From contig JAEDFX010000004.1 of the NCBI GenBank assembly GCA_016297805.1, positions 1-50,847 on the forward strand: 50,847 nucleotides of DNA, given 5' to 3'. Below, piece after piece: positions 41,840 to 49,870 of the stretch. Numbering within the stretch: position 1 is the first letter of the stretch; each line of letters begins with the position of its first letter. A program made the position numbers and the translations under genes. The notes beneath the pieces were generated by a model, which saw only the letters and a program-made list of their open reading frames with translations, ran no database searches and was not told the origin of the DNA. Source of the DNA: Treponema sp. GTDB lineage: Bacteria; Spirochaetota; Spirochaetia; Treponematales; Treponemataceae.

Positions 41840-42718
41840 ATGAAACTTACATTTTTGGGAACTGGTACAAGTCATGGAGTACCGGTAATTGCCTGTGACT
41901 GCAAAGTATGTACTTCCACCGATCCTCATGATAAACGTTACAGAAGCTCAGTTTATATTCAAACTAAAGACGATAAATATATATTGATTGATATTGGACC
42001 TGAATTTCGTATTCAAGCCCTGGAGAACGGTATAAAGAAAATTGATGCACTTTTATTAACACATGCTCATGCTGATCACCTTCATGGAATTGATGATTTA
42101 CGAATATTCAGCTGTTCTATGCACAAAATACCGGAAGACAAAAGAAGTCTTGCACAATTTAATGCACCACCTCTTCCCGTTTACACCAACGAAAAATGCT
42201 CTAAAGATATTGAACTTAGATTCGGGTACTTTTTTACACCTGTAAAAGAAGGTGGCGGACACGCAAAGGTTTCTCTGAATACAGTTAAAGATTCCTTCAA
42301 AATTGGCGAAACTGAAATCACTCCTATTCCAATGCTTCATGGACATCTGGAGACTACAGGATGGCTTCTAACTGAAACTGCAAAAAACGGAGAAAGACAA
42401 TCAATTGCTTACCTTACAGACTGCAGTTTTATCAGCGATGAATCCATTGCACTTATAAAATCAAAATGTGGAACTCTTAAGCATCTTGTTATCGACGGAT
42501 TGCGAATAAAACCTCATTCTACTCACTTCAGTTTTCTGGAAGCTTTGGAAGCATCAGAAAAAATTAGTGCGGAAAAAGTCTGGTTTACACATTTGACTCA
42601 CAACTCATCCCATACAGAAACTACAGCATATATTCAGGAACATCTGAAGAACTTCCCAGGTCTTCAAAACTGTTCCAGTGTATTACCTGCATATGATAAA
42701 TTGAAAATTGAATGCTGA
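41840..42718 (+). CDS. PhnP-like metallo-beta-lactamase-fold phosphodiesterase
   Basis: A 292-residue MBL-fold enzyme. FLGTGTSHGVPVIACDCKVC at the start includes the paired cysteines (structural zinc site) of the PhnP branch. LLTHAHADHLHGIDDLR is the HxHxDH core, AYLTDCSFI the bridging Asp and FTHLTHNSSH the later His region. PhnP cleaves cyclic phosphodiesters made in phosphonate breakdown, but no phn genes are nearby, so a general cyclic nucleotide or phosphodiester role is as likely. It is divergent from the unknown 499-residue gene with 47 bases between them. Confidence 0.87.
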   Translation: MKLTFLGTGTSHGVPVIACDCKVCTSTDPHDKRYRSSVYIQTKDDKYILIDIGPEFRIQALENGIKKIDALLLTHAHADHLHGIDDLRIFSCSMHKIPEDKRSLAQFNAPPLPVYTNEKCSKDIELRFGYFFTPVKEGGGHAKVSLNTVKDSFKIGETEITPIPMLHGHLETTGWLLTETAKNGERQSIAYLTDCSFISDESIALIKSKCGTLKHLVIDGLRIKPHSTHFSFLEALEASEKISAEKVWFTHLTHNSSHTETTAYIQEHLKNFPGLQNCSSVLPAYDKLKIEC

Positions 42719-42724
42719 CAGTTC

Positions 42725-42753
42725 TTGCCTGCTGCCATTATTACTAATATAAT
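42725..42753 (+). promoter_or_regulatory. Predicted leaderless promoter of the DUF362 gene
   Basis: TTGCCT (42725-42730), a 17-base spacer and a perfect TATAAT (42748-42753) lie exactly 6 bases before the ATG at 42760. This is the clearest example of the leaderless layout in the window. Confidence 0.75.
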
Positions 42754-42759
42754 AATTTT

Positions 42760-43875
42760 ATGTCTAATACAGTTGCATTGCATAAATGTGAGGACTATGT
42801 TTTTAATGAAGTTTTTGCTGGTATTAAACGTTTATTTGAACTAGTTCCTCCCCCAGATGTTAAAGATAAGGTTGTCCTTTTAAAACCAAATATTCTGTAC
42901 CCTAAAAAAACAGAATTAGCAGTTTGTACTCACCCAGTTGTTGTAGGTGCCGTTGTAAAAGCATTTGTTGAACTGGGTGCAAAAAAAGTGTATGCAGGAG
43001 AATCTCCAGCCATTGCTGGCTCTACAAGTGCTGCAAAAGCAACGGGGATGTATAATCAGGTTGTAAATAACGGCGGCGAATGGATTGATTTTAAGGAATC
43101 TGAAGTTGTTCAGTGCCCAGACGGTCATGCAGTCAAACAGTTCAATTTTGCTTCGGCTTTTTCTAAAGCTGATATTATTGTTTCTATAGCTAAATTAAAG
43201 AGCCACCAGCTTATGGCATACACTGGGGCTATGAAAAATCTTTTTGGTCTGATAATTGGTCTTGAAAAAGCTCAGATTCATTATCGTTTTCCAAATAAGC
43301 AGGATTTTGCAGCCTATCTTACAGATTTGAATATTACTGCAAAACCACAGTATGCAATCATGGATGCAATTGTGGGAATGGATGGACCTGGAGGCCCTGG
43401 AAGCGGAGATCCTATAAAGCTTGGTTTCCTTGCAGCTTCTGACAATATTCTGGCGCTAGACTGGGAATGTTCTTCGCTAGTTGGATATAATCCACATTCA
43501 ATTTCAAATCTTGAAGATGCACTTAACCGTGGTATATGGTTACAATCTGAAAAAGATATTCAGGTAGTTGGTGATTCGGAAAAGGATTGTCGCTGTTCTG
43601 AATTTAGAATTGTAAAAGAGCCATCTCCTACTCTGCAGAAAATGATGCCAGGGTGGTTAAACTTTCTTGCTGATAAATTTTTTGTAAAAACTCCACATTT
43701 TAAGGCAAAAAAATGTATAAAATGTGGTCGATGCGAAAAAATTTGTCCTGCCCATCTGATAAAGATGGAAGGTCCAAACGGCACCGCAACATTGCCAGAT
43801 GCGGACATGTGTTTACATTGTTTTTGTTGCCATGAAATTTGTCCAGGTGAGGCTATTAAATTGCGGAGGTTTTAA
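42760..43875 (+). CDS. DUF362 protein with two 4Fe-4S clusters
   Basis: A 371-residue protein. The DUF362 domain (1-300) shows VVLLKPNILYPKKTE, the KLKSHQLMAYTGAMKNLFG block and GMDGPGGPGSGDP, as in the family. The C-terminus is a bacterial ferredoxin domain with CIKCGRCEKICP and CLHCFCCHEICP, giving eight Cys for two 4Fe-4S clusters. It probably transfers electrons in anaerobic metabolism; the partner is unknown. The last 48 bases of the gene are part of a 55-base sequence repeated 168 bases downstream. Confidence 0.9.
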   Translation: MSNTVALHKCEDYVFNEVFAGIKRLFELVPPPDVKDKVVLLKPNILYPKKTELAVCTHPVVVGAVVKAFVELGAKKVYAGESPAIAGSTSAAKATGMYNQVVNNGGEWIDFKESEVVQCPDGHAVKQFNFASAFSKADIIVSIAKLKSHQLMAYTGAMKNLFGLIIGLEKAQIHYRFPNKQDFAAYLTDLNITAKPQYAIMDAIVGMDGPGGPGSGDPIKLGFLAASDNILALDWECSSLVGYNPHSISNLEDALNRGIWLQSEKDIQVVGDSEKDCRCSEFRIVKEPSPTLQKMMPGWLNFLADKFFVKTPHFKAKKCIKCGRCEKICPAHLIKMEGPNGTATLPDADMCLHCFCCHEICPGEAIKLRRF

Positions 43876-44050
43876 CATTTTTTTGTTAAATGCTTATTCC
43901 TACAGTTCTGTTCATGGCAACCCTGCCGTTTTTCGGTTAATGCTAAAAAGACTCTCCTCGAGAGTCTTTTTTTAACGCATTCCCGATTTTAGGCATGCCA
44001 TGAAATTTGTCCAGGTGAGGCTATTAAATTGCGGAGGTTTTAACATTTTT
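43828..44050. repeat. Exact 55-base direct repeat flanking a terminator
   Basis: 43828-43882 and 43996-44050 are identical as far as I can read, starting TGCCATGAAATTTGTCC and ending TTTTAACATTTTT, 168 bases apart. The first copy is the end of the DUF362 gene and its stop. The second is a detached non-coding copy that ends at the stop codon of the convergent M23 gene. The 113 bases between hold the terminator at 43945-43973. Confidence 0.93.
43945..43973. terminator. Bidirectional Rho-independent terminator
   Basis: GACTCTC-CTC-GAGAGTC forms a 7-base stem with a 3-base loop, flanked by AAAAA and TTTTTTT so that it works for both the rightward DUF362 gene and the leftward M23 gene. Confidence 0.9.
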
Positions 44051-45095
44051 AATTAATCAGCAACGAAGGATTTACTGTTTTACCATTCTTGTAGACTGTA
44101 AAATGCAAGTGAGGTCCTGTACTCATACCTGTAGAACCTACGCGTCCAATCATTGTGTTTGTATACACAAAATTGCCTTTTTTACAGTTGATTGAACTCA
44201 TATGACCGTAAAGAGTTTTATATCCTGAGTGATGGGTTATGATTACATAGTTACCGTAAGTTGCATTATAACCAGAAGCAGAAACAACTCCATCCAATGC
44301 GGCATAAATTGGAGTTCCCTGAGCAACGGCCATATCCAATCCACCATGGAATGTACGTTTTCCTGTGCTGAATGGAGAATCTCGCCAACCATATGGTGAA
44401 GAAAGCCAATAGCGGGCATGTAATGGTTTATGGAACAAATCGCCATTAATTTCCTGACGAGTTGCCCAGTCAAGTTCTGCATCTGGAACAAAAAGAGAAG
44501 TACCTGCATTAAGAACCGAATTTGTAGCAAGATTATTTACAAGCGCACATTTTTCTGCATTAATTTCATATTTTTCTGCAATTGTAGAAGGAGTTTCGCC
44601 TGTCTTCTTTACTGTATAAATAATTCCTGGCATTGAAGGAATTTTAAGATACTGTCCTGGCTGAATAAGACGAGACTGCTTAATATTATTAACACTGATA
44701 ATTGTATCTTGAGTTACATTAAATTCATCTGCAATGAATCCAATCATATCTCCAGATTTTACGCGGTATGTCTGATATGTAATAATTGATGAATCGTCTG
44801 TAAAAGCCTGCTTCTGTACAACTTCCATAGGCTCTGAATCATCAGCAGAAAGAAGTGAGGATAATCCTTCATCAAATTCTGGTACTACTGTAGTTTCAAA
44901 ACCACCTACGGCGTGACGGGCATCATATTTGTTTACAGTTGAAAAAACACCCCATGTAAGACAGAGGCCGGCACAAAAGCCCAATACAGAAAAACTTGCG
45001 ATTTTTACAGTTTTTGATTTATAAATCATATTCAAACAATTTTCTAATGAGGTAATTATACAATGCATAATTTTTAAAATAAAGTTCTTTATCAT
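44049..45095 (-). CDS. M23-family endopeptidase with two LysM-like domains
   Basis: A 348-residue murein enzyme or activator. An N-terminal membrane anchor lies near 30-52. Two LysM-like modules follow (about 108-152, YRVKSGDMIGFIADEFNV; about 158-208, YTVKKTGETPSTIAEKYEI). The C-terminal M23 domain has FHGGLDMAV (HxxxD) and the HLHF motif in GPHLHFTVY, plus ITHHSGYKTLYGHM, so the zinc ligands are complete. It probably cleaves peptidoglycan cross-links in the periplasm. It overlaps the upstream rlmE gene by 4 bases (same strand) and lacks a clear ribosome-binding site, which indicates coupling. Confidence 0.9.
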   Translation of the reverse strand: MIKNFILKIMHCIITSLENCLNMIYKSKTVKIASFSVLGFCAGLCLTWGVFSTVNKYDARHAVGGFETTVVPEFDEGLSSLLSADDSEPMEVVQKQAFTDDSSIITYQTYRVKSGDMIGFIADEFNVTQDTIISVNNIKQSRLIQPGQYLKIPSMPGIIYTVKKTGETPSTIAEKYEINAEKCALVNNLATNSVLNAGTSLFVPDAELDWATRQEINGDLFHKPLHARYWLSSPYGWRDSPFSTGKRTFHGGLDMAVAQGTPIYAALDGVVSASGYNATYGNYVIITHHSGYKTLYGHMSSINCKKGNFVYTNTMIGRVGSTGMSTGPHLHFTVYKNGKTVNPSLLIN

Positions 45096-45694
45096 TTTTT
45101 ATTGATGCCTATTAAGTATGTTTCAAAAGATTCAGAACGACATGCTTCAGGTTTAAAACCTTTCGCAGATGTAAATATTTCTCTCATGGATTTTAGTAAC
45201 TTCTGCTGATCGCCGTTCTGGAAGATTTTTACAGCAAAGTTTCCGCCCTGCTTAAGCATTGCCTGAGCGTACCAGATTGCCATTTCTACCAGCTGTTCTG
45301 AGGATGCAGTATCAACCATGCGGATTCCTGTAGTTTTTGGAGCAGCATCGCACACTACTAAATCGTAAGGTCCCAGAGCTTTTATCTGTTTGCGGATTTC
45401 TGGGGCATTTAAGTCGCCCTGAAGGAATGTAAGATTGTCTCCTTTAACTGATTTTGAAAGAGGATTCAAGTCGCAGGATACGACTTTTCCAGTACCGTCC
45501 ATTGTGCGGAGTAGAAAAGTTGTCCAGCTGCCAGGTGCAGCTCCCAAATCCAGAACGGTATAGTTTTTCTTTATCATTCCGAATTTTTCGTCGATTTCTT
45601 TTAATTTATATACTGATCGTGCAGGATAACCTTCCGAGAAGGCTTTCTGTGACCAGAAATCTGGTTTTTCATAACTATTTGCAGTTTTTCCCAT
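45092..45694 (-). CDS. rlmE: 23S rRNA 2'-O-ribose methyltransferase RlmE (FtsJ)
   Basis: A 200-residue SAM-dependent methyltransferase that modifies U2552 in the ribosomal A loop. The SAM motif is LDLGAAPGSWTTFL. The catalytic K-D-K-E set is visible: Lys in RSVYKLKEID, Asp in VVCDAAP, Lys in FAVKIFQNG and Glu in SESFETYLIG. Length matches E. coli RlmE. It is transcribed leftward with the M23 gene after it. The S1 gene upstream is separated by a strong terminator, so it must have its own promoter, which I could not define well. Confidence 0.93.
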   Translation of the reverse strand: MGKTANSYEKPDFWSQKAFSEGYPARSVYKLKEIDEKFGMIKKNYTVLDLGAAPGSWTTFLLRTMDGTGKVVSCDLNPLSKSVKGDNLTFLQGDLNAPEIRKQIKALGPYDLVVCDAAPKTTGIRMVDTASSEQLVEMAIWYAQAMLKQGGNFAVKIFQNGDQQKLLKSMREIFTSAKGFKPEACRSESFETYLIGINKK

Positions 45695-45742
45695 AATTTA
45701 ATTTTCGGAAAATTGTTACTGCAAATTTAGAGTTTTATTTTT

Positions 45743-45862
45743 AGATTTATATCAGACTGTAAAAAAAAAGTGGTACACTGATGACTGACATCGTTGTACC
45801 AAGATTTATATCAGACTTGTAAAAAAAAAAGTGATACGCCGATGACTGACATCGTTGTACCA
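45743..45862. repeat. Tandem duplication of about 60 bases, each with a 31-base palindrome
   Basis: Two copies run TTTATATCAGACTGT, an A9-A10 run, then a 31-base palindrome (45771-45801 and 45832-45862) with core GATGACTGACATCGTTGTACCA. The palindromes share length and core with those at 30207-30303 and 47056-47127. Copies differ by small changes (one extra T and one extra A in the second, GGTAC versus GATAC). Confidence 0.87.
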
Positions 45863-45872
45863 CTTTTTTTAT
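45821..45872 (-). terminator. Terminator of the S1-domain gene
   Basis: The second palindrome is flanked by A10 on the left and CACTTTTTTT on the right, so AAAAAAGTG/CACTTTTTT extends the stem and leaves a T run on either strand. It lies 17 bases beyond the S1 gene stop and could work in both directions. Confidence 0.8.
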
Positions 45873-45888
45873 TATTTTTGTAAGGAGA

Positions 45889-46983
45889 TTATTTCTTCAA
45901 CAAAGCTGCAAATGGGTTGTAGGTTTCGCCGTCATCATCCTGATTGTTCAAGTATTTAGAAGCAGTTTCGTCCTGTTCTTTTGATGATGCTGGAACAAGG
46001 CTGATGCGTTTCTGTTCTACATCAACTTTTTCTACAACTACGCTCATTCCCTGACCAATCTTGTAAACTTTGCGAAGGTTTGTATTTGCGGAAATACCTT
46101 CAAGTTCAGAGATGTGGACTAATCCGTCAACACCTTTATCAAGATTAATGAACAAGCCAAAGTCCATAATCTTGCTTATTTTACCATTTACTTTTGTGCC
46201 AACTGGGAATTTATCTTCAACTTCATCCCATGGATCTGCCATAAGAGCCTTAAGAGAAACACTTACGCGTTCATTTTTCCAGTCTGTTTTAAGAACCTGA
46301 ACTTTACGCTCCTGTCCAACTTCTACAATATCACCTGCATCTGTAACACGATCCAAAGACATTTCGCTGATTGGAAGCAAAGCACGGAAGCCCTGAATAC
46401 TTACAAAAGCACCAAATTTTTCAATACTTTCTACGGTTGCTTCAACAATTGCACCTTCTTTAATTTGCTGTGCAAGCTTACCAAGACTTTCTGCATATTC
46501 GCTTTCACCGATTTTTCGGTTGGAAACAAGAATATCTTTTCCATCATTTTTGTATTCTGTAATGATAAATGTCATATTGCGACCAACATAAGCAGCTGGT
46601 TCTTCACGTTTTTTGAATCCCATCTGTGAATATGGACAGAAAGCACGGGCACCGCCAATTTTTACTTCAAATCCGCCTTTAATTTCTGCTTCTACATGAC
46701 CTTCTACTGGAATGCCGCCTTTATAAGCATTTTCAATCATTGTGTTGTCAGTTTTTCCACCGGCAATCTTAGTTGTAAAACGCATTTCTCCACGAACTTC
46801 ACCAGTGAAGAAAACTTTGATTTTATCACCTTCTTTTACAGAAACATTACCGTTCTCATCTGCAAGTTCTGCACGGTCTACAACACCTTCACTCTTTGCA
46901 CTCAAATCAACAAAGATTGTACTGTCTGTGATTGCAACGATAGTTGTTTCAAAAGCTTCACCAATTTCAAATCTATTTTTCAT
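45889..46983 (-). CDS. S1-domain RNA-binding protein (ribosomal protein S1-like, four repeats)
   Basis: A 364-residue protein with four S1 OB-fold repeats: about 4-70, 88-160 (VEGHVEAEIKGGFEVKIGG), 178-245 (VEATVESIEKFGAFVSIQG) and 262-335 (VNGKISKIMDFGLFINLDKG, VDGLVHISEL). The tail is acidic then YNPFAALLKK. Bacterial S1 usually has four to six repeats. Either it is a short S1 or an S1 paralogue that binds mRNA; another rpsA elsewhere cannot be excluded. AGAGG precedes the ATG. It is flanked on both sides by members of the 31-base palindrome family. Confidence 0.85.
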   Translation of the reverse strand: MKNRFEIGEAFETTIVAITDSTIFVDLSAKSEGVVDRAELADENGNVSVKEGDKIKVFFTGEVRGEMRFTTKIAGGKTDNTMIENAYKGGIPVEGHVEAEIKGGFEVKIGGARAFCPYSQMGFKKREEPAAYVGRNMTFIITEYKNDGKDILVSNRKIGESEYAESLGKLAQQIKEGAIVEATVESIEKFGAFVSIQGFRALLPISEMSLDRVTDAGDIVEVGQERKVQVLKTDWKNERVSVSLKALMADPWDEVEDKFPVGTKVNGKISKIMDFGLFINLDKGVDGLVHISELEGISANTNLRKVYKIGQGMSVVVEKVDVEQKRISLVPASSKEQDETASKYLNNQDDDGETYNPFAALLKK

Positions 46984-47055
46984 TTATAACCTCTATTCGC
47001 ATTTTTTCTTTCAATATATATGATTTTTTTATATCGCTCAACCACAACCCGACTA

Positions 47056-47127
47056 TGATACACTCATGTCAGACATAACTGTTCAACTGTTCCACATGAT
47101 ACATTCATGTCTGACATGAGTGTTCCA
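47056..47127. repeat. Two 31-base palindromes upstream of the S1 gene
   Basis: 47056-47086 and 47097-47127 share the frame TGATACA.TCATGTC.GACAT and a TGTTC.A end. They start 41 bases apart. The core is CATGTCAGACAT/CATGTCTGACATG instead of GATGACTGACATC, so this is a sub-family. They lie in the 239-base gap between the divergent S1 and cyclase genes; apart from AT-rich promoter-like sequence I see nothing else in that gap. Confidence 0.8.
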
Positions 47128-47222
47128 TTTTTTCAAAATTAAGTTTTAAAGACAGACGAAAGTTGTGCATTTTTATATAATAAATTTCTATACCACAGAT
47201 ATTTTTAAAAGGTTTATTTAAA

Positions 47223-49688
47223 ATGGCAGACAACACTAAATCAAAAAAGAAATCTAAAAAATCTAGCTTTAATACAAAAAAATTCTTATTCTATTTCTGC
47301 AGAATCTTTCCTGCAATAATTCTTACTACACTGTTCATTCTTCCTATGGGAATGCACAGTCTCCCACTTGGAGATTTTGAAGCCTCTGCAGAACTTATAA
47401 AACCCTATGTTTATCCTTTCTGCGGTCATACAGGTACGCTTTTCAAATATCTTTCTTTTGGAATCTACTTTGTTCCCTTCGCAGCACTATTCCTGCTCAT
47501 TTCTATCTTCATCAAAGATAAGGTAAACCACATTCTTTACATCATTACTTACGTTGCTCTCACCATTTATCTTTACGCCTCCGCCTTCAGCTTTATGGTT
47601 TATGCAAATACTCCACGCTGGTTTATTCTTCTTCCAAAATATATTTATGTAATTTTTGGCATAACCTTCATTTTCCATCTGGCCATGTCTGTAGAAGGCA
47701 TTCTGGCCCTCCGTCAGCTTAATCCCGAATTTGCCGAATACCGTGCCATTCAGAAAGAATCTAAACAGAAAATCAAATTTTCAATTAAGACTAAAGTTAC
47801 TCTCACAATCATTGGTACAATTACTGTAATTCTTGTAGTTTTCATGCTTTTGATTTTGAACATCTATAAAAAATCTTATACCGAAGCAGTAAGCTCCATG
47901 GGCCGGGCTCAGGCTGAACGTTCAGCCCATCTTTACGTAGAAGCCAATGGTAGAAATGATAAAATTTCCGCTTCCTTTAATGAACAGAAACTTTTAAACC
48001 GTTACGCCGCTACACCTTTTGTACGCATTGATATGATTACTCCAAAAAAGAAGATTCGTGCTGCCGATGGTCTTTATCTTGAAAAGATTTACGAAATGCT
48101 CCAAACAGGTTCTGTTGTAGAAACTGATGAAGAGCTGCCAGAACCAGAGACACCTGCAGTTGATGACTCAAATACTGCAGAAAATCCACAGACTGATTCT
48201 GAACCATCATCTGAAACCACAAACTCCCAGTCAACAGAACCTGTGCCATCCCCAGTACCAGAAGTTCCAGCCCGAAAAATTGTTACTATTGTTTCTGGTG
48301 AAGAAGTTCTTACAATGCCTGATTTTGATGAATTCTCCTACACAACTGCAGTTGGAAAAGTAAAAGAAATCCCACAGGATGAAAAATCCATTTCTGCACT
48401 GGATGCAATCAAATATGTTCAGATGTACATGGACGGCTCTTACGAAAAAGAACCTATTAAAGATGCAACAAAAGGTACTTGCAAATATATGTACCCTGTA
48501 TACTTTGAACGTGAAGCAGGACGACTTTTATCAGGATTTACAATTGTTACATACTATGATGAAATGCTGATGAAATCTTACTTCCATGCAAAGATTCTGG
48601 TTTTCTCATGGAGTGTAATTTTCCTCTATATTTCAGTAATTCTGTCTCTTCTTCTTGCTGATTTTATTGCCAATCCTCTTTTATATCTTAAAACAAACGT
48701 TCACAAGGCTTCTGCAGCCCTTTCCGAAATTCTTGACGGAAATTCAAAAATTACTGCTTCTAACCTTGTTTACACAGATTCAATTACTTCAAAAGATGAA
48801 ATTAAGGATGTTTCAAAAGAAATCAAAAATATGGTTGGCATAATGAAGGGTATTATTCCTTATATTTCCTTCTCTACTCTTCAGGCAGCAGAAAAGGAGA
48901 ACAAAAAAGCTACAACCTCAAGAGAGCTTTGTTTCCTCTTTACAGATATTCGAGGTTTTACAACTCTCTGTGAAAGCAAATCGCCAAAGGAAGTTGTAGA
49001 AATTTTAAATCACTATCTTGATATTGAAACAGAAATCATTTTGAACAACGGCGGTGATATTGATAAGTTCGTTGGTGATGAAATGATGGCTTTCTTCTCT
49101 GGACCTAAAAAGGAATACAATGCCTGTAAAGCTGCTATGGAAATCCGCTCAGCTATGCGTGAACAGCAGCAGCAGGCCCTTACTGAAGGCGGAGATGTAA
49201 TTCAGATGGGAATTGGTATTAACAGCGGAAAAGTAATTTTTGGTTCAGTTGGTTCCCAGACTCGTATGGACTTTACTTCTATTGGTGATACTGTAAACCT
49301 CGCTGCCCGTCTTGAAGGTGCCAACAAGGCATATGGTTCTAAAGCAATTATCACCGAGACTGTGTATGAAAAGCTTAAGGATACTTTTGTTTGCCGAGAG
49401 TTGGATTTTATTACAGTAAAAGGCAAAACTGAACCTGTCCGTATTTTTGAAATTTTACAGACTAAAGCACTTGCCAGCGATAAATTATTTGAAATTAAAG
49501 ATTTGTTTGAAAAAGGTCTTGCCGCATACCGCAAACAGCAGTGGGACAAAGCAGAAGAAATGTTCCGCCTGTGCAACGAAAAATACACCGACATGCCATC
49601 CGTAGTATTCCTGGACCGAATTGAACACTTCAAAACCAACCCACCACCAAAAAAATGGGACGGCGTTTTCGTTATGAGGGTAAAATAG
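47223..49688 (+). CDS. Membrane-bound class III adenylate cyclase
   Basis: An 821-residue protein: Lys-rich cytoplasmic start, four to five membrane helices in the first 150 residues, another helix near 195-220, a periplasmic region with a Pro/Glu/Ser-rich segment (about 300-355), a helix near 460-480, a HAMP-like linker, and the cyclase domain from about 565. FLFTDIRGFTTL and KFVGDEMMAFF hold the two metal Asp; the Lys of DKFVGDE and the SIGDTVNLAARLE block are those of adenylate rather than guanylate cyclases. A TPR-like helix pair ends the protein. It should convert periplasmic or membrane signals into cAMP. AAAAGG precedes the ATG. Confidence 0.9.
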   Translation: MADNTKSKKKSKKSSFNTKKFLFYFCRIFPAIILTTLFILPMGMHSLPLGDFEASAELIKPYVYPFCGHTGTLFKYLSFGIYFVPFAALFLLISIFIKDKVNHILYIITYVALTIYLYASAFSFMVYANTPRWFILLPKYIYVIFGITFIFHLAMSVEGILALRQLNPEFAEYRAIQKESKQKIKFSIKTKVTLTIIGTITVILVVFMLLILNIYKKSYTEAVSSMGRAQAERSAHLYVEANGRNDKISASFNEQKLLNRYAATPFVRIDMITPKKKIRAADGLYLEKIYEMLQTGSVVETDEELPEPETPAVDDSNTAENPQTDSEPSSETTNSQSTEPVPSPVPEVPARKIVTIVSGEEVLTMPDFDEFSYTTAVGKVKEIPQDEKSISALDAIKYVQMYMDGSYEKEPIKDATKGTCKYMYPVYFEREAGRLLSGFTIVTYYDEMLMKSYFHAKILVFSWSVIFLYISVILSLLLADFIANPLLYLKTNVHKASAALSEILDGNSKITASNLVYTDSITSKDEIKDVSKEIKNMVGIMKGIIPYISFSTLQAAEKENKKATTSRELCFLFTDIRGFTTLCESKSPKEVVEILNHYLDIETEIILNNGGDIDKFVGDEMMAFFSGPKKEYNACKAAMEIRSAMREQQQQALTEGGDVIQMGIGINSGKVIFGSVGSQTRMDFTSIGDTVNLAARLEGANKAYGSKAIITETVYEKLKDTFVCRELDFITVKGKTEPVRIFEILQTKALASDKLFEIKDLFEKGLAAYRKQQWDKAEEMFRLCNEKYTDMPSVVFLDRIEHFKTNPPPKKWDGVFVMRVK

Positions 49689-49690
49689 AG

Positions 49691-49735
49691 GAACCGTTAA
49701 AAACAAAGCGCTTTAGCGGTTTGTTTAGGTTCATC
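49691..49735. repeat. 44-base dispersed palindromic repeat, copy 2 (3' of the cyclase)
   Basis: This is the opposite-orientation partner of 5196-5239, starting GAACCGTTAAAAACAAAG and ending TTTGTTTAGGTTCATC. It begins 3 bases after the cyclase stop. A further shared TTCATCGA/GAGC tail can be traced to about 49767 after an insertion of about 25 bases. Confidence 0.8.
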
Positions 49736-49771
49736 CATTGTTTCCCCTGGGGCGAGATTCATCGAGCCGGT

Positions 49772-49793
49772 AAAGTAGATATTGTGCTACTTT
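49772..49793. terminator. Hairpin between the cyclase and the last leftward gene
   Basis: AAAGTAG (49772-49778) and CTACTTT (49787-49793) form a perfect 7-base stem with an 8-base loop. It is AT-rich and lacks a T run, so it may be only a weak terminator. I see nothing else in 49736-49870. Confidence 0.35.
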
Positions 49794-49870
49794 CCATAAA
49801 GTGGCATTAGTGTATGATTAATTATTAATGTCACGATATTTTCTGTTTACTGTAAAATGTATCTAGTGCG

